A DNA stretch of 64,000 bases from Paracoccaceae bacterium (lineage in GTDB: Bacteria > Pseudomonadota > Alphaproteobacteria > Rhodobacterales > Rhodobacteraceae), in the NCBI GenBank assembly GCA_018607905.1, contig JABBAP010000011.1, forward strand, positions 1-64,000. The letters run 5' to 3'. Every line of letters starts with the position of its first letter. Positions within the stretch are counted from its first letter, which is position 1. The notes below the pieces were generated by a model. The model did not search any database and was not told the DNA's origin. It saw only the letters and a program-made list of their open reading frames with translations. The translations under genes and the position numbers were made by a program. Below, in pieces: positions 8,870 to 19,729 of the stretch.

Positions 8870-9769
8870 CTAAGCCGTCAAACCTTCTGGCTCTTCCAAA
8901 CCATTCGCGCGGCTGCACGCTGTCACCGTATTTGCCAACAAACACGCAATGGTCATTGGGCCAACACCCCCTGGAACGGGCGTGATCGCGCCCGTTTTTT
9001 CAACGGCAGATGCGAAATGCACATCGCCTACCAGCTTGTTTTTGCCTTCTTTTTCAGGATGCGGAATGCGGTTGATGCCCACGTCAATCACTGTCGCGCC
9101 TTCGCCGATCCAATCGCCTGTAATCATTTCAGGCCGCCCAACAGCCGCCACAACGATATCGGCCGCACGGACAACTTCTTCGATGTTTTTGGTGCGTGAA
9201 TGGGCAATCGTCACCGTACAGCTGTCTTTCAACAACAGGTTCGCCATCGGCTTACCCACAATGTTGGACCGCCCTACAACCACAGCATTCAGCCCAGACA
9301 AGGAGCCAAGGTGATCGCGCAGCATCATCAAACAGCCCAGCGGCGTGCACGGCACCATGGATTTTTGCCCAGTCGACAGCATGCCGACGTTGGAAATGTG
9401 AAACCCATCCACATCTTTTTCTGGTGAAATCGAATTGATCACCAGTTCTTCGTTCAGATGTTTTGGCAACGGCAATTGGCACAAAATTCCGTGGATCGCA
9501 GGATCGTTGTTCAACTGATCAATCAGCGCCAACAGGTCTGCCTCTGATGTGTCCGCATCGAGCTTGTGTTCGACCGAATTCATGCCAACTTCAACTGTGG
9601 ATTTACCCTTGTTGCGCACGTAAACCTCGGATGCCGGGTCTTCGCCAACCAACACAACCGCGAGGCCGGGCGTGATGCCGTGGTCTTTTTTCAAACGCGC
9701 GACGTGCTCGCCTACTTTGGCGCGAACTTTCGCTGCAAATTCTTTACCGTCGATGATTTTCGCTGTCAT
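8870..9769 (-). CDS. folD: Bifunctional methylene-THF dehydrogenase/cyclohydrolase
   Basis: A 299-residue FolD. Family landmarks include the YVRNKGK motif with the catalytic lysine near residue 55, the QLPLPKHL segment, the KDVDGFH motif, the conserved PCTPLG, and the GRSNIVGKP nucleotide-binding loop. It interconverts 5,10-methylene-THF, methenyl-THF and 10-formyl-THF. The gene lies downstream of fhs on the same strand, with a terminator between them, so it may have its own promoter in the short gap. With Fhs it links formate to the one-carbon folate pool. Confidence 0.95.
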   Translation of the reverse strand: MTAKIIDGKEFAAKVRAKVGEHVARLKKDHGITPGLAVVLVGEDPASEVYVRNKGKSTVEVGMNSVEHKLDADTSEADLLALIDQLNNDPAIHGILCQLPLPKHLNEELVINSISPEKDVDGFHISNVGMLSTGQKSMVPCTPLGCLMMLRDHLGSLSGLNAVVVGRSNIVGKPMANLLLKDSCTVTIAHSRTKNIEEVVRAADIVVAAVGRPEMITGDWIGEGATVIDVGINRIPHPEKEGKNKLVGDVHFASAVEKTGAITPVPGGVGPMTIACLLANTVTACSRANGLEEPEGLTA

Positions 9770-9790
9770 TTAGTCTCTCCCAAAATGCAA

Positions 9791-9815
9791 AAAGGGGGCA
9801 AATTCTGCCCCCTTT
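9791..9815 (-). terminator. Intrinsic terminator after fhs
   Basis: A perfect 10-bp stem (9791-9800 with 9806-9815) around a 5-base loop lies 19 bases past the fhs stop. On the minus strand the stem ends in CCCCCTTTTTG, giving a short T run. It separates fhs from folD transcripts at least partly. Confidence 0.75.
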
Positions 9816-9833
9816 GAATTCTAAATGCCCGAC

Positions 9834-11510
9834 TTAGAACAAGCCCTCGATCTGGCCGTCGTCGTTCAGGTGGATCGCTTCTGCGGATGGAACCCGTGGC
9901 AGACCTGGCATGGTCATGATCTCGCCGCAGACAACCACAACAAACCCAGCACCCGCGCTCAGGCGGACTTCGCGCACAGGAACCGAATGGCCTGTTGGCG
10001 CGCCGCGCAAGTTAGGATCGGTTGAAAACGAGTACTGCGTTTTCGCCATACACACTGGCAAATGGCCGTAACCCTGCTCTTCCCACAACTTCAACTGATC
10101 GCGGATTTTCTTATCCGCAAGAACTTCGTCTGCGTGGTAAATGCGTTTCGCGATTGTTTCGATTTTTTCAAACAATGGCATATCATCTGGATAGATAGGC
10201 GAGAATTGGGATGCGCCGCTTTCAGCAATCTCAGCAACACGTTTTGCTAAAGCCTCTGAACCCTTCGATCCAAATTCCCAGTGCTGGGAAACAATCGCCT
10301 CTGAACCATGCTCAGCAACGTAATCTTTCACCGCTTGAACTTCGGCATCTGTGTCTGTCACGAAGTGGTTGATCGCAACAACAACAGGCACGCCAAATGA
10401 TTTCAGGTTGGAAATGTGGCGACCAAGGTTCGGGCAACCTGCCTGAACAGCCTTAACATTTTCTGGACCCAGATCAGCTTTGGCAACGCCGCCGTTCATT
10501 TTCATCGCGCGAATGGTTGCAACCAGAACAACACAATCAGGCGAAAGACCCGCTTTGCGACATTTGATATTCAGGAACTTCTCAGCACCCAAATCAGCAC
10601 CAAAGCCCGCTTCTGTCACAACAAAATCCGCCAATTTCAGCGCAGTTGTCGTAGCAATCACAGAGTTACAGCCGTGTGCGATATTCGCGAATGGACCACC
10701 GTGAACGAACGCAGGATTGTTTTCCAACGTCTGAACCAAATTCGGCTGCATTGCGTCTTTCAGCAGAACCGTCATCGCGCCATCTGCTTTGATGTCACGT
10801 GCAAATACTGGGGAACGGTCTCGGCGGTACGCCACGATCATGTCACCAAGGCGTTTTTGCAAATCTTTCAGGTTCAGTGCCAAACACAAGATCGCCATAA
10901 CCTCAGAGGCAACCGTGATGTCAAAACCACCTTCACGTGGGAAGCCATTGGCCACACCGCCAAGCGAGCAGGTGATGTTGCGCAGCGCGCGGTCATTCAT
11001 GTCGACAACGCGTTTCCACTGCACACGACGCACGTCGATTTCCAGCTCGTTGCCCCAATAAATGTGGTTGTCGATCATCGCAGAAAGCAGGGAGTGCGCA
11101 GATGTGATCGCGTGGAAATCACCTGTAAAGTGCAGGTTCATGTCTTCCATCGGCACAACTTGTGCGTAACCGCCCCCCGCAGCGCCACCCTTCATGCCGA
11201 AGTTTGGACCAAGCGAGGCTTCGCGGATACAAACGCAGGCGTTTTTGCCAATTGCGTTCAGGCCATCACCCAAGCCAACAGTTGTCGTCGTCTTACCTTC
11301 GCCAGCAGGCGTTGGGTTGATCGCCGTCACAAGGATCAGTTTGCCGTCTTCTTTGTCTTGAACAGAGTTGATCAAGCGCTGGCTGACCTTTGCCTTATCG
11401 TGGCCGTATGGCAGCAGATCATCCGTGCCAATGTTCAGTTTCGCGCCGATTTCTTGGATCGGGCGTTTTTTCGCTTCGCGTGCAATTTCGATGTCTGTCT
11501 TATAAGCCAT
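9834..11510 (-). CDS. fhs: Formate-tetrahydrofolate ligase
   Basis: A 558-residue FTHFS that makes 10-formyl-THF from formate, ATP and THF. The ATP-binding loop [13 protein letters not shown] is present near residue 65, as are the conserved [13 protein letters not shown] and [13 protein letters not shown] segments. The frame is open further upstream, but the ATG at 11510 ([10 protein letters not shown]) matches the family N-terminus and has an AGGGG ribosome site about 9 bases before it. In roseobacters Fhs and FolD oxidise or assimilate one-carbon units from methylated compounds; the GcvT/MttB genes at 47-49.6 kb could feed the same pool (inference). Confidence 0.95.
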   Translation of the reverse strand: MAYKTDIEIAREAKKRPIQEIGAKLNIGTDDLLPYGHDKAKVSQRLINSVQDKEDGKLILVTAINPTPAGEGKTTTTVGLGDGLNAIGKNACVCIREASLGPNFGMKGGAAGGGYAQVVPMEDMNLHFTGDFHAITSAHSLLSAMIDNHIYWGNELEIDVRRVQWKRVVDMNDRALRNITCSLGGVANGFPREGGFDITVASEVMAILCLALNLKDLQKRLGDMIVAYRRDRSPVFARDIKADGAMTVLLKDAMQPNLVQTLENNPAFVHGGPFANIAHGCNSVIATTTALKLADFVVTEAGFGADLGAEKFLNIKCRKAGLSPDCVVLVATIRAMKMNGGVAKADLGPENVKAVQAGCPNLGRHISNLKSFGVPVVVAINHFVTDTDAEVQAVKDYVAEHGSEAIVSQHWEFGSKGSEALAKRVAEIAESGASQFSPIYPDDMPLFEKIETIAKRIYHADEVLADKKIRDQLKLWEEQGYGHLPVCMAKTQYSFSTDPNLRGAPTGHSVPVREVRLSAGAGFVVVVCGEIMTMPGLPRVPSAEAIHLNDDGQIEGLF

Positions 11511-11679
11511 GTGGCAGGACCCCTGTTGGTGTTTGTGTGCAGTGGAATACTCTGCCTGTTCTATGCCTAAAAACGCACCGCCTCGGGGTTGGCAAAAACG
11601 ACAATTTCCCAACCGTTATCGCCGCCCACCAGAGCGCAAGGGTCAGAAACGCCAATTCTGCATGAAAATACGAAACACT

Positions 11680-12270
11680 TTAGGCGCGGTGCGGCGCCCA
11701 AGCACGCTGATCTGGCACATGCAGCGTAAAGGTATCACCAATCGCCAGTGGCCCTTCACGCTCCACCCAAGCCGTTACGCCACGCCGATCCTTGCACGCC
11801 GATTTCAGCAACTTGCCTTTTCCAGGATGAACAGGCTCCATCGCCTCTTTTCCTGGAAACATGCACGGACGGTTTTCCATATCAATCACCAGCGTCGTCC
11901 CAGCTGCGTTTTGCAAACGGCTCGAAGGTGGGATATGCGTGAAATCAGGCAGTCCACGCACCATGATGCTCGCGCCCATCCACTCTGGCAGCACCGCTTC
12001 CACACCAATTTCTGCGGCCGCCAATTCCATTTCCTCAGCACTGATGATCGAGAATTGCCGCACGTTGCGAATTTCGGTCCCCTCAGGAAACTGGTCTTTA
12101 ACCCGCACACAAGATTTCCGCGTCAGCCCGCCATGATCCTCGCCCTCAATCCCAGCATAGCTCGCAAACGCCTGTGATAACGGCGCAGAGGCCAACGCTT
12201 CGGCGCGGCTTTTGACAAACCCAAGATAGACAATTTCGCAGGTGTAACTGGTCGGCAATAACGCTGGCAT
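11680..12270 (-). CDS. MOSC domain-containing protein
   Basis: A protein of 196 residues with the MOSC-domain hallmarks: an early GGLTRKSC segment and a conserved cysteine in the motif SACKDRRGVTAWVEREG near residue 165, the position that in MOCO sulfurase C-terminal proteins handles sulfur for molybdenum cofactor. The role is likely sulfur carriage or a reductase-like molybdenum enzyme, but the specific partner is unknown. The frame is open 17 codons further upstream; the start at 12270 (MPALLPTSY) is preferred because the extension looks non-conserved. It sits alone between fhs and ftsH. Confidence 0.75.
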   Translation of the reverse strand: MPALLPTSYTCEIVYLGFVKSRAEALASAPLSQAFASYAGIEGEDHGGLTRKSCVRVKDQFPEGTEIRNVRQFSIISAEEMELAAAEIGVEAVLPEWMGASIMVRGLPDFTHIPPSSRLQNAAGTTLVIDMENRPCMFPGKEAMEPVHPGKGKLLKSACKDRRGVTAWVEREGPLAIGDTFTLHVPDQRAWAPHRA

Positions 12271-12369
12271 GGTGATGGCTCCTGTAATCTTATCGCCATC
12301 TACACATGAAATTCGGCGCAACGGAACCCACTACCGTTCACACAAGGTTACAATCCGCTTCAAAACGCG

Positions 12370-12394
12370 AAAGGCCGCCTCAAGGGCGACCTTT
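12370..12394 (-). terminator. Probable terminator after ftsH
   Basis: A near-perfect 10-bp inverted repeat (12370-12379 with 12385-12394; one wobble pair) lies 24 bases past the ftsH stop. A TTTT run follows after a few bases on the minus strand. It probably ends the tol-pal-tilS-ftsH transcript. Confidence 0.55.
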
Positions 12395-12417
12395 CCTATT
12401 CTTCACAAACGCGCAGC

Positions 12418-14349
12418 TTAGGCTGGATCAGGTTCCATATCACCCTTTGGCGTCGCCTTGGGTTTCTTGGTTTTTGGAACAGCCGCAACACTCGGGGCAT
12501 TGCCGCCCTTGCCTGTGTCATCGTCATCATCCGCTGCCCGCGGTGATTCACCGCGAATGACCTGTTTGATCTCATCGCCAGTCAAGGTTTCGTATTCCAA
12601 CAACCCCTGCGCCAGACGTTCAAACTCCACGTTTTGCTCTTTGATGATCTTATAGGCACGATCGTAACCTTCATCGATAAGCGCCTTCACTTCGCTCTCA
12701 ATCAGCTCTTTTGTTGCTGCTGAAATTGAAAACCCACCAGCACCGCCATTTGGCGAATACCCGTCAGCCGCTTCTTGATAATCAATGTTACCAACCAGAT
12801 CAGACATCCCGTAACGCATCACCATCGAACGGGCCAACTGGCTCGCTTGCATGATATCGCCAACAGGGCCAGACGACACAGATTCCGCGCCATACTTCAG
12901 GATTTCCGCCGCTTTACCAGCCATCGTCATCGCGAGGCGGTCTTTGGCTTCGTCTTTGAACATCTGCAATTTGTCCATCTCAGGCAGGCTCATCACCATA
13001 CCCAATGCGGACCCACGTGGAATGATCGTTGCTTTGTAAACGGGGTCACAATTTGGCAAGGAAATCCCGACAATCGCGTGGCCCGCTTCGTGATAGGCGG
13101 TCTTTTCCTTTTGATCGTCCGTCAGAACCATCGAGCGTCGCTCTGCGCCCATCATGACCTTGTCTTTCGCGCTTTCAAACTCTTCCATTGTCAGGAACCG
13201 TTTGCCGTTACGTGCAGCGGTCAGGGCCGCCTCATTTACAAGGTTAGCCAGATCAGCACCCGAAAATCCAGGTGTCCCGCGCGCGATGATGCGCAGATCA
13301 ACGTCAGGGCCCAGCGGCGTTTTGCGGGCATGAACTTCCAAAATCTTCTTGCGACCATTGATGTCGGGGTTTGGCACGTCCACTTGGCGGTCAAACCGGC
13401 CCGGGCGCAACAATGCAGGGTCCAGGACATCTTTGCGGTTTGTCGCCGCAACAATGATCACGCCCTCATTGGCTTCAAAGCCGTCCATTTCGACCAACAG
13501 TTGGTTCAACGTCTGCTCACGCTCATCGTTTCCCCCGCCGTAACCCGCACCACGATGGCGGCCGACAGCGTCGATTTCGTCGATAAACACGATACACGGC
13601 GCGTTCTTTTTGGCCTGTTCAAACATATCGCGCACACGGGATGCACCCACGCCCACAAACATTTCAACAAAATCAGAACCAGAAATCGTAAAGAACGGAA
13701 CACCCGCCTCGCCTGCAATCGCACGCGCCAGCAATGTTTTACCCGTACCCGGAGGGCCAACAAGCAATGCGCCTTTCGGGATTTTACCACCCAAACGGCT
13801 AAATTTCTGTGGATCACGCAGGAATTCCACGATCTCTTCCAGCTCTTCTTTGGCCTCGTCGATACCAGCAACATCATCAAACGTGATGCGCCCTTCGCGT
13901 TCATTCAGCAATTTCGCCTTGGATTTACCAAAACCCATCGCGCCACCGCGCCCACCGCCTTGCATGCGGTTCATAAAGAAAATCCAAACACCGATCAGAA
14001 CAAGGAACGGCAACCAAAGCGACATCGCGGATAAGAAACCCGATTGCTCCTGCGCCGTGACGTTCACATTCACACCAGATTCGATCAACAAGTTGGTCAA
14101 ATCATCGCTTTCCATAACCGCACGCGGTTGGATCGTCTGGAATTTGCCACCATCTTTGTTGGTGATTGTAATCAGCTCGCCATCCATTTTCACGCCGGCA
14201 ACAACGCCGTTTTCAACAGATTGCACGAATTCAGAATACGTCAGCTGGTCTTCACTGCTGGATCGCGTTCCGTCGCTGAACATCTGAAACAGCGCGAACA
14301 CAAGCAGAAATAAGACGACCCAAAAAGCCAGATTTTTGGAATTTCCCAA
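12418..14349 (-). CDS. ftsH: ATP-dependent zinc metalloprotease FtsH, TTG start
   Basis: A membrane-anchored AAA+ protease of about 643 residues. Two membrane segments (residues 8-25 and 105-125) flank a periplasmic region. Walker A GPPGTGKT is at about 198-205, Walker B IVFIDEID near 255, the second region of homology PGRFDRQ near 316, and the zinc site HEAGH at 420-424. It degrades membrane and some cytosolic proteins, including heat-shock factors in many bacteria. The start is a TTG at 14349 giving M-G-N-S-K-N-L; AGGAG lies 6 bases before it. The TTG at 14364 would place that ribosome site inside the gene. It follows tilS. Confidence 0.93.
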   Translation of the reverse strand: MGNSKNLAFWVVLFLLVFALFQMFSDGTRSSSEDQLTYSEFVQSVENGVVAGVKMDGELITITNKDGGKFQTIQPRAVMESDDLTNLLIESGVNVNVTAQEQSGFLSAMSLWLPFLVLIGVWIFFMNRMQGGGRGGAMGFGKSKAKLLNEREGRITFDDVAGIDEAKEELEEIVEFLRDPQKFSRLGGKIPKGALLVGPPGTGKTLLARAIAGEAGVPFFTISGSDFVEMFVGVGASRVRDMFEQAKKNAPCIVFIDEIDAVGRHRGAGYGGGNDEREQTLNQLLVEMDGFEANEGVIIVAATNRKDVLDPALLRPGRFDRQVDVPNPDINGRKKILEVHARKTPLGPDVDLRIIARGTPGFSGADLANLVNEAALTAARNGKRFLTMEEFESAKDKVMMGAERRSMVLTDDQKEKTAYHEAGHAIVGISLPNCDPVYKATIIPRGSALGMVMSLPEMDKLQMFKDEAKDRLAMTMAGKAAEILKYGAESVSSGPVGDIMQASQLARSMVMRYGMSDLVGNIDYQEAADGYSPNGGAGGFSISAATKELIESEVKALIDEGYDRAYKIIKEQNVEFERLAQGLLEYETLTGDEIKQVIRGESPRAADDDDDTGKGGNAPSVAAVPKTKKPKATPKGDMEPDPA

Positions 14350-14429
14350 AGTTGTTCTCCTCAAAGCGCATTACGCGCTAGATTACTTAATGAAGTGTTA
14401 CTGAATACATAAGCCTTCAGCGATCCGTT

Positions 14430-15653
14430 TCAATGCGTCACAATCGTCGCAAAGAAACTTTCAGGCCCTGTGCGCAGCTTGCACTTGCAAGCACTGTATT
14501 TATCTACAAAAGGAGCCGACTTCAATTCGTTATTGTACCATAATGACGGTGAACTCAGCAGGCTATTTCGGTGCTCGGCAACTTCGCGCCAATCAGGGCG
14601 CTGTTGCAAGCCATCCTCGCCCAAAGGCCGCCAAACCCCTTCCGCCACGTCACACGCCCAACGCCCGTCAAAACCGCCCGTTTGCGCATCGCTTTGCAAC
14701 ATGGCCGCAGGCTCGCGCGACACCTCAGCAATGTCGCCCTTTTTCGGCGCAATTAAACAGCCCGCCAACGTGTGCCCATGCCCATCAAGCACGGCCGTCA
14801 AAGCCAGCTTTAACGCGCTCAGCCGAGGCCGATATTCCGCCCCCGAAATCCACCGCAATGTATGGGCCAAAAGGCGCAACTGAATTTCGCGCGGCTCATC
14901 GCGCAACACCGCAACATTCAAACGCACAGACCCAATTTCACGCGGCTCCGCAACCTGTCGCGCCGCCTGCAAAGTTGCCGCCTCCAACGCCCCACGCGCC
15001 GTTTGCATCCGCCCCGCCGTATCGGCCAAAACATCAACGCTCAGGCCAATTTCATCCAGCATTTCCAGCGCGTTACGCATTTTTACCCGATCAAACTGCA
15101 GGTCATCATTGCTCGGGTCATCGATCCAACCAACACCTTGCGCAGTCAACATCTCTCGCAATTCAGCACGCCGCGCGTTCAGCACAGGCCGCACCCACAA
15201 AACATCGTCTTTAACGATCTGCGATGCCATGCCAGCCAGCCCGTCAACACCGCTGCCCCGTTTCAGGCGCAACAAAAACGTCTCCGCCTGATCATCGCGT
15301 GTGTGGCCGCTCGCCACTGCCGCCAATCCCTGTTCCCGCGCCCAAGCGCCAATCAACCGCTGGCGTGCCCGCCGCGCTGCATCCTGCGTATTGCCCGAAT
15401 GAACGCCGTCCCAGCGCAAAATATTATGCCCTACACCCAAGCACGCGCACAGCTTTGCCACGCCCGCCGCTTCATCCCCAGCAGCGTCGCGCAACCCATG
15501 ATCCACGGTCGCGGCCAAAACTGTGCGATCACTTTTGCGTGCCCATTCAACCGCAAGCACCAATAATGCAACCGAATCGCTGCCACCTGATACGGCAACA
15601 CCAATGGCCCCATCAGGCAGCCCGTCCATAAAATCTGAAAACGCGGACATCAC
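14430..15653 (-). CDS. tilS: tRNA(Ile)-lysidine synthetase
   Basis: A 407-residue TilS. The N-terminal PP-loop AVSGGSDSVALL (residues 18-29) binds ATP, and the conserved ATVDHGLR, SGHTRDDQAETFLLRLKRG and IDDPSNDDLQFDRVKMRN segments of the N-type ATPase domain follow. It converts C34 of tRNA-Ile(CAU) to lysidine, an essential modification. The C-terminal part (after about residue 230) is less conserved and ends in a short tail rich in basic and cysteine residues. Its place between cpoB and ftsH is common in alphaproteobacteria. Confidence 0.93.
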   Translation of the reverse strand: MMSAFSDFMDGLPDGAIGVAVSGGSDSVALLVLAVEWARKSDRTVLAATVDHGLRDAAGDEAAGVAKLCACLGVGHNILRWDGVHSGNTQDAARRARQRLIGAWAREQGLAAVASGHTRDDQAETFLLRLKRGSGVDGLAGMASQIVKDDVLWVRPVLNARRAELREMLTAQGVGWIDDPSNDDLQFDRVKMRNALEMLDEIGLSVDVLADTAGRMQTARGALEAATLQAARQVAEPREIGSVRLNVAVLRDEPREIQLRLLAHTLRWISGAEYRPRLSALKLALTAVLDGHGHTLAGCLIAPKKGDIAEVSREPAAMLQSDAQTGGFDGRWACDVAEGVWRPLGEDGLQQRPDWREVAEHRNSLLSSPSLWYNNELKSAPFVDKYSACKCKLRTGPESFFATIVTH

Positions 15654-15671
15654 ACCCGCAAACCTGCTGGC

Positions 15672-16520
15672 TTACGAACAGCCGAGCGCATCACGCTCCG
15701 CCGCTGCTTCGCCCAGAACTGCCGCGGAAGGATAGCGAATGGGAACTTCTGACAGCATCAAACAGGCTTCTTCCACCTGTCCCAATTCGCGCAGCGAAAT
15801 CCCCAAACGGTACAACGCATCTGGTGCTTTGGTACCTTGCGGGGATCCGCTAAAACTCTCCAGGAAACTGCGGGCCGCACCGTTCCAATCGCCCAAACCT
15901 GCCTGCGATGCACCTTTCCAGTAATGCGCCTCAACTGTCAGCGGACCACCTGGGAAATTTGCGACAAGCGTGTCAAACTGGCTATTGGCCGAGGCGAAAT
16001 CTTGTGCTTCAAACGCAGACATCGCTCGTTGGAACGTGGCTTTTTCGCTGTCCGTCGCACCAGACGTATCCGTCGCCGCGCTGCTAACAGTTTGCGTCGT
16101 CGATGTTTGCCCGGTTGAAACGGCACCCTGACGATCAGGGATTTTACCGCCCAGCGGCGCTGTGCGATCCAAATTGCTGATATCGCAACCTGATTCCAGC
16201 TCGCACAAACGAAACTCCAGATCGCCAACGCGGTTGGTGCCATCGCTGACAATGCGTTCGATCCAGTTTTGTTTGGATTCAATCGAACCCGTGATACGGC
16301 GCACTTCGGATTCTAGCGCGTCAATGCGTTGCAGCGCAGGGCCGTTGTTGGCCGTTTGCGCCGCACTTCCAGTGGTGGACAACTCGCGTTTCAGGTTCAC
16401 TATTTCAGCGTAAACAAACTGCAATTCCTGACGGATATCTGCCAAAGTTTGCTCGTCCTGCGCCTGCGCCCAGATCGGCGACAGAAACGTCGCTACCAAA
16501 ATTGCTCCTAAAACACGCAT
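15672..16520 (-). CDS. cpoB: Tol-Pal system protein CpoB/YbgF
   Basis: About 282 residues. A signal peptide (residues 1-20, ending AQAQ) leads into a coiled coil at about 25-100 and then a linker with Thr/Ser/Ala repeats. The C-terminal TPR domain starts near residue 165. CpoB is periplasmic, trimerises by its coiled coil, and links cell-wall synthesis with Tol-Pal constriction of the outer membrane. The ATG at 16520 (MRVLGAIL) is preferred because it gives a clean signal peptide; the frame is open a further 15 codons. It lies between pal and tilS. Confidence 0.88.
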   Translation of the reverse strand: MRVLGAILVATFLSPIWAQAQDEQTLADIRQELQFVYAEIVNLKRELSTTGSAAQTANNGPALQRIDALESEVRRITGSIESKQNWIERIVSDGTNRVGDLEFRLCELESGCDISNLDRTAPLGGKIPDRQGAVSTGQTSTTQTVSSAATDTSGATDSEKATFQRAMSAFEAQDFASANSQFDTLVANFPGGPLTVEAHYWKGASQAGLGDWNGAARSFLESFSGSPQGTKAPDALYRLGISLRELGQVEEACLMLSEVPIRYPSAAVLGEAAAERDALGCS

Positions 16521-16583
16521 CTTTGTTCTCCAAATACTTAAAATCCGCCGCCTGCCCAATCGCAAACAGCGGACCTCATTCGC

Positions 16584-17105
16584 TTAGCTTGTCAGGCCGG
16601 TTGCCACAAGCGTCACAGAACGGCGATTCTTGGACCAGCATTCCTCAGTGGAACACACAGCCAAGGGCCGTTCTTTACCATACGTCACGATATCAACACG
16701 GTTGGCGGCAACGCCACGGCTGACCAAATAATCGCGTACCGCATTGGCACGGCGCGCGCCCAGCGCAAGGTTGTATTCGCGCGTGCCCTGCTCATCTGCG
16801 TGGCCCTCGATTGTTGTGGTGTAGCTGGTGTTTGCCAGCAACCAACCTGCTTGCCCATCGAGCGTTTGCGTCGCTGTTGGGGTCAATGTGCTTTGATCCA
16901 CTTGGAACAACACACGATCGCCAATGGTTTGGTTGAAATACGCTACCGATGTTGGATTGCTTGCGTCATTGGGCCCAACAGTCACCCCGTTCGTGCCATT
17001 CACGCCCGTGCCATCCAACCCGTCATTCGCGGTTTTCCGAAAATCCTGACACGCCGTCAGTGCCAAAACACACGCCAGCGCGGTACCCATCTTTAAAATC
17101 ATCAT
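16584..17105 (-). CDS. pal: Peptidoglycan-associated lipoprotein Pal
   Basis: About 173 residues. The signal ends in a lipobox L-T-A-C, so the mature protein is a lipoprotein. After a Gly/Asn-rich linker, the OmpA-like domain carries the peptidoglycan-binding pattern TTTIEGHADEQGTREYNLALGAR split over residues 105-127 and the ARRANAVRDYL helix. Pal anchors the outer membrane to the cell wall and is released by TolB. The start could be 17105 or the next codon; both give the same lipoprotein. It lies between tolB and cpoB. Confidence 0.94.
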   Translation of the reverse strand: MMILKMGTALACVLALTACQDFRKTANDGLDGTGVNGTNGVTVGPNDASNPTSVAYFNQTIGDRVLFQVDQSTLTPTATQTLDGQAGWLLANTSYTTTIEGHADEQGTREYNLALGARRANAVRDYLVSRGVAANRVDIVTYGKERPLAVCSTEECWSKNRRSVTLVATGLTS

Positions 17106-17186
17106 CTGCTCAACCTTTCGCATGAAACGCATCTCTTGTGCGTTTATTTGTTCTATAACAGGAAATCCCCAGCATGGGAATCAACC

Positions 17187-18518
17187 TTACTCCAACAACT
17201 TTGACCAAGCGGGATCAGACCCGAATGTCGGCGTTGTCACCTTCTTCAAAAACTGTCCCGTGATATCCACGGAATGTAGGCTTGGCGCGCCGCCCGACCC
17301 CTGTGTTTCGCGGAAAAACATAATCACGCGCCCATTGGGGGACCACGTCGGCCCCTCATCAAGGAAAGAGCCCGTCAGCAGCTTTTCTTGGCTGCCATCT
17401 GTTCCCATCACACCGATATGAAACCGGCCTTTGCTGATGTTTGTGAACGCAATTTTATCACCGCGCGGCGACCAAACGGGCGTACCATACCGCCCCGTGC
17501 CAAAGCTGATCCGTTGCGCAGGGCCGCCGGTCGCTGGCATCACATAAATCTGCTGCCCACCACCACGATCGCTTTCAAACACAATGCTGTTGCCATCAGG
17601 GGAAAAGCTGGGCGCGGTATCAATTGCAGACGTATTTGTCAGCTGCACTTTTTGCCCCGTGCCAATATCGAATGAATACAGATCCGATTTCGCGCCATTC
17701 GACAGAGACATCACAACCTTGCGCCCATCTGGGCTAAAGCGCGGTGCAAACGTCATGTTGCGCTCGCTGTCCAGAACACGGCGCGACAACGTGTCGACAT
17801 TCATGAGGAAAACCTGCGGCACACCCGTTTCATAACTGGTGTAAATAATCTCGCGTGCGTTTGGCGAAAACCTCGGGGCCAAAACGATATCCGCGTCATC
17901 GGTCAAATAACGCACATTCGCGCCGTCATAATCCATCACAGCAAGGCGCTTTTTACGGTCGTTCTTTGGGCCTTCTTCGGCGATATAAACCACGCGACTG
18001 TCGAAATAAGGATCTTCACCCGTTAAACGCGCATAGACCTGATCCGCCACTTTATGGCTCATCCGACGCCAGCTTTGTGAACTTGCCGCGAATTGCAATC
18101 CAACCAGTGTTTCTTGGCCAAACACATCAAACAGACGAAATTTCACCACCATCTGGTTGTTTTCCGCAAGGCTCACCGCCCCCGTAATCAACGCCTGCGC
18201 ATTGATCGCTTTCCAATCTGGAAACGCCACAGGCGCGTTGAAATTCGTCACACTGCCGATATAGGCGGCGGGATCAATAATCCGAAACAAACCAGACCCA
18301 ACCAGATCGCTGGCGACCACTTCGCTCAATTGGGTCGCAAAGGCCTCGGCCCCGGCATTTTCCGCAACAAACGCAGGCACCGCAATCGGCATCGGCTCGA
18401 TGACACCATCTAGCAACTCGATGCAAAGTCGATTTGCACAATCACCTTGCGCTTCAACAACAACAGGCGTTGTCAAAAAGGCCATCACTGCCATCAATTT
18501 CAAAAGTATCTTCATCAT
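17187..18518 (-). CDS. tolB: Tol-Pal system beta-propeller protein TolB
   Basis: A 443-residue periplasmic protein. The signal peptide covers about residues 1-23, an N-terminal alpha/beta domain follows, and from about residue 180 there are repeated propeller blades with the WD40-like patterns [40 protein letters not shown] and [10 protein letters not shown]. TolB shuttles between Pal and the TolA domain to control outer-membrane constriction. Its start overlaps the tolA stop by 4 bases, so the two are translationally coupled. Confidence 0.95.
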   Translation of the reverse strand: MMKILLKLMAVMAFLTTPVVVEAQGDCANRLCIELLDGVIEPMPIAVPAFVAENAGAEAFATQLSEVVASDLVGSGLFRIIDPAAYIGSVTNFNAPVAFPDWKAINAQALITGAVSLAENNQMVVKFRLFDVFGQETLVGLQFAASSQSWRRMSHKVADQVYARLTGEDPYFDSRVVYIAEEGPKNDRKKRLAVMDYDGANVRYLTDDADIVLAPRFSPNAREIIYTSYETGVPQVFLMNVDTLSRRVLDSERNMTFAPRFSPDGRKVVMSLSNGAKSDLYSFDIGTGQKVQLTNTSAIDTAPSFSPDGNSIVFESDRGGGQQIYVMPATGGPAQRISFGTGRYGTPVWSPRGDKIAFTNISKGRFHIGVMGTDGSQEKLLTGSFLDEGPTWSPNGRVIMFFRETQGSGGAPSLHSVDITGQFLKKVTTPTFGSDPAWSKLLE

Positions 18519-19726
18519 CTTACCGCCATATCTTTGGGGTTGAAAGTCACTTCAATCTCCCGCCATTGGTCATATTTATCTTTAGGAAGGTTGTAAGGCG
18601 CGCATCGTATCAACGCACGACGCCCTGCTTCATAGGCTTGTTTAACAACACCTTGTGGATTTCCAGATGGACGCAATAATTTCGGCGATCCAACCAACTT
18701 ACCTTGTTCGTTTAACTCAACCAACAACGTTACCTTTAGTTCAGCGTCGTTTTGTACACCAATCGGCGGGTTCCAACACTGCTTAACCGCCAAAACCAAC
18801 GCACCTTTTTCTGTACCCGTCATAGGCGGGCCAGATGGTTTTGAGGCCTCAGCCGCCGCCGTTTTCACCGCATCCTCAATCGCTTTGGCATCTGCAGCCT
18901 TTTTCGCCGCTGCGTCCGCAGCCGCTTTCGCTACTTTATCGGCGGCCGCCTTTTTCGCCGCTTCTTGGCGCGCCTTGGCCTTGGCCACAACATCCGAAGG
19001 CCGCCCCTTTGGGCGCGCCGATTTAATCGGAGCCGCTGAATTTGGGTCAACCTCATCCGCCTCTGTCACAATCTCGGTTGTGCTCTCTGGCTTGGCCGCT
19101 TCTTCCGTTGTCTCTGGCTTCACCTCAGCCTGCTCTTCGCTCGGCTCAGTTTTTTGTTCTTCAACCTCGGCGCGTTCTGCGTCCGTCGGCGGCTTTTCAA
19201 CCACCTCGTTTGAAATCCGTGGCGCAGGGCGTGGTTTGGGGCGAAGCAACGCCAACTGATCGGGTTGCACCTGCCCGCTTTGATCTTGCTCACTGATTTG
19301 CGCATCTGGCGCGACAACCTCGTTGCCCGTCGCTTCTTGCGGCTGCACGGCCACTTCGGGTGCTTCCACAACCACTTCAGGTTCCGCAGGTTCTGTTACT
19401 TCTGCCAAATCAGGGGCCGCGTCTGGTTCTGCAACCTCTTGCACTTCTGGCTCAACAGGCTCTTCGCTCGGTTGTTCAATCGGCTCCGTCACCACAGGCA
19501 CATCGACCACTTGGCTCGGTTGCGCCAAATCAGATTGCTGGGGTTCTTCAATATTTGGCACAGGCGCGCGCGACATCATGCCGTCAAACGCCTCGGATGA
19601 AATAATCGACACTTCGGCAATCTGGATCGCATTGCTTTCGTCGGCATCAAACAAAGGCCCGCCAAAAATGGCGAACCCGATCATTGCGCCGTGCGCTCCT
19701 AATGATATTTTGGTGCCCAGCTCCAA
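18515..19726 (-). CDS. tolA: TolA-like protein, TonB-type C-terminal domain
   Basis: A 403-residue protein. A membrane anchor lies at residues 8-27. The middle is very long and low in complexity: a Glu/Pro/Val-rich segment (about 45-180), then Lys/Ala/Glu helices (about 230-290, AAKKAADAK-like). The C-terminal about 90 residues form the TolA/TonB domain that contacts TolB and Pal. It transmits proton-driven movement of TolQR across the periplasm. Identity rests on the operon position between tolR and tolB, because the middle is too simple for sequence similarity to mean much. Confidence 0.88.
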   Translation of the reverse strand: MELGTKISLGAHGAMIGFAIFGGPLFDADESNAIQIAEVSIISSEAFDGMMSRAPVPNIEEPQQSDLAQPSQVVDVPVVTEPIEQPSEEPVEPEVQEVAEPDAAPDLAEVTEPAEPEVVVEAPEVAVQPQEATGNEVVAPDAQISEQDQSGQVQPDQLALLRPKPRPAPRISNEVVEKPPTDAERAEVEEQKTEPSEEQAEVKPETTEEAAKPESTTEIVTEADEVDPNSAAPIKSARPKGRPSDVVAKAKARQEAAKKAAADKVAKAAADAAAKKAADAKAIEDAVKTAAAEASKPSGPPMTGTEKGALVLAVKQCWNPPIGVQNDAELKVTLLVELNEQGKLVGSPKLLRPSGNPQGVVKQAYEAGRRALIRCAPYNLPKDKYDQWREIEVTFNPKDMAVR

Positions 19727-19729
19727 ACT

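Noticed and set aside
10416-11570. Long open frame on the plus strand opposite fhs
   Set aside because: fhs is unmistakable on the minus strand and the frame has no domain; it is a by-product of codon use. The same holds for the long frame at 12775-14034 opposite ftsH and 25153-26094 opposite ruvB.
19000-19700. TolA as an unrelated repetitive surface protein
   Set aside because: The low-complexity middle could suggest this, but the N-terminal anchor, TonB-like end and position between tolR and tolB identify TolA.
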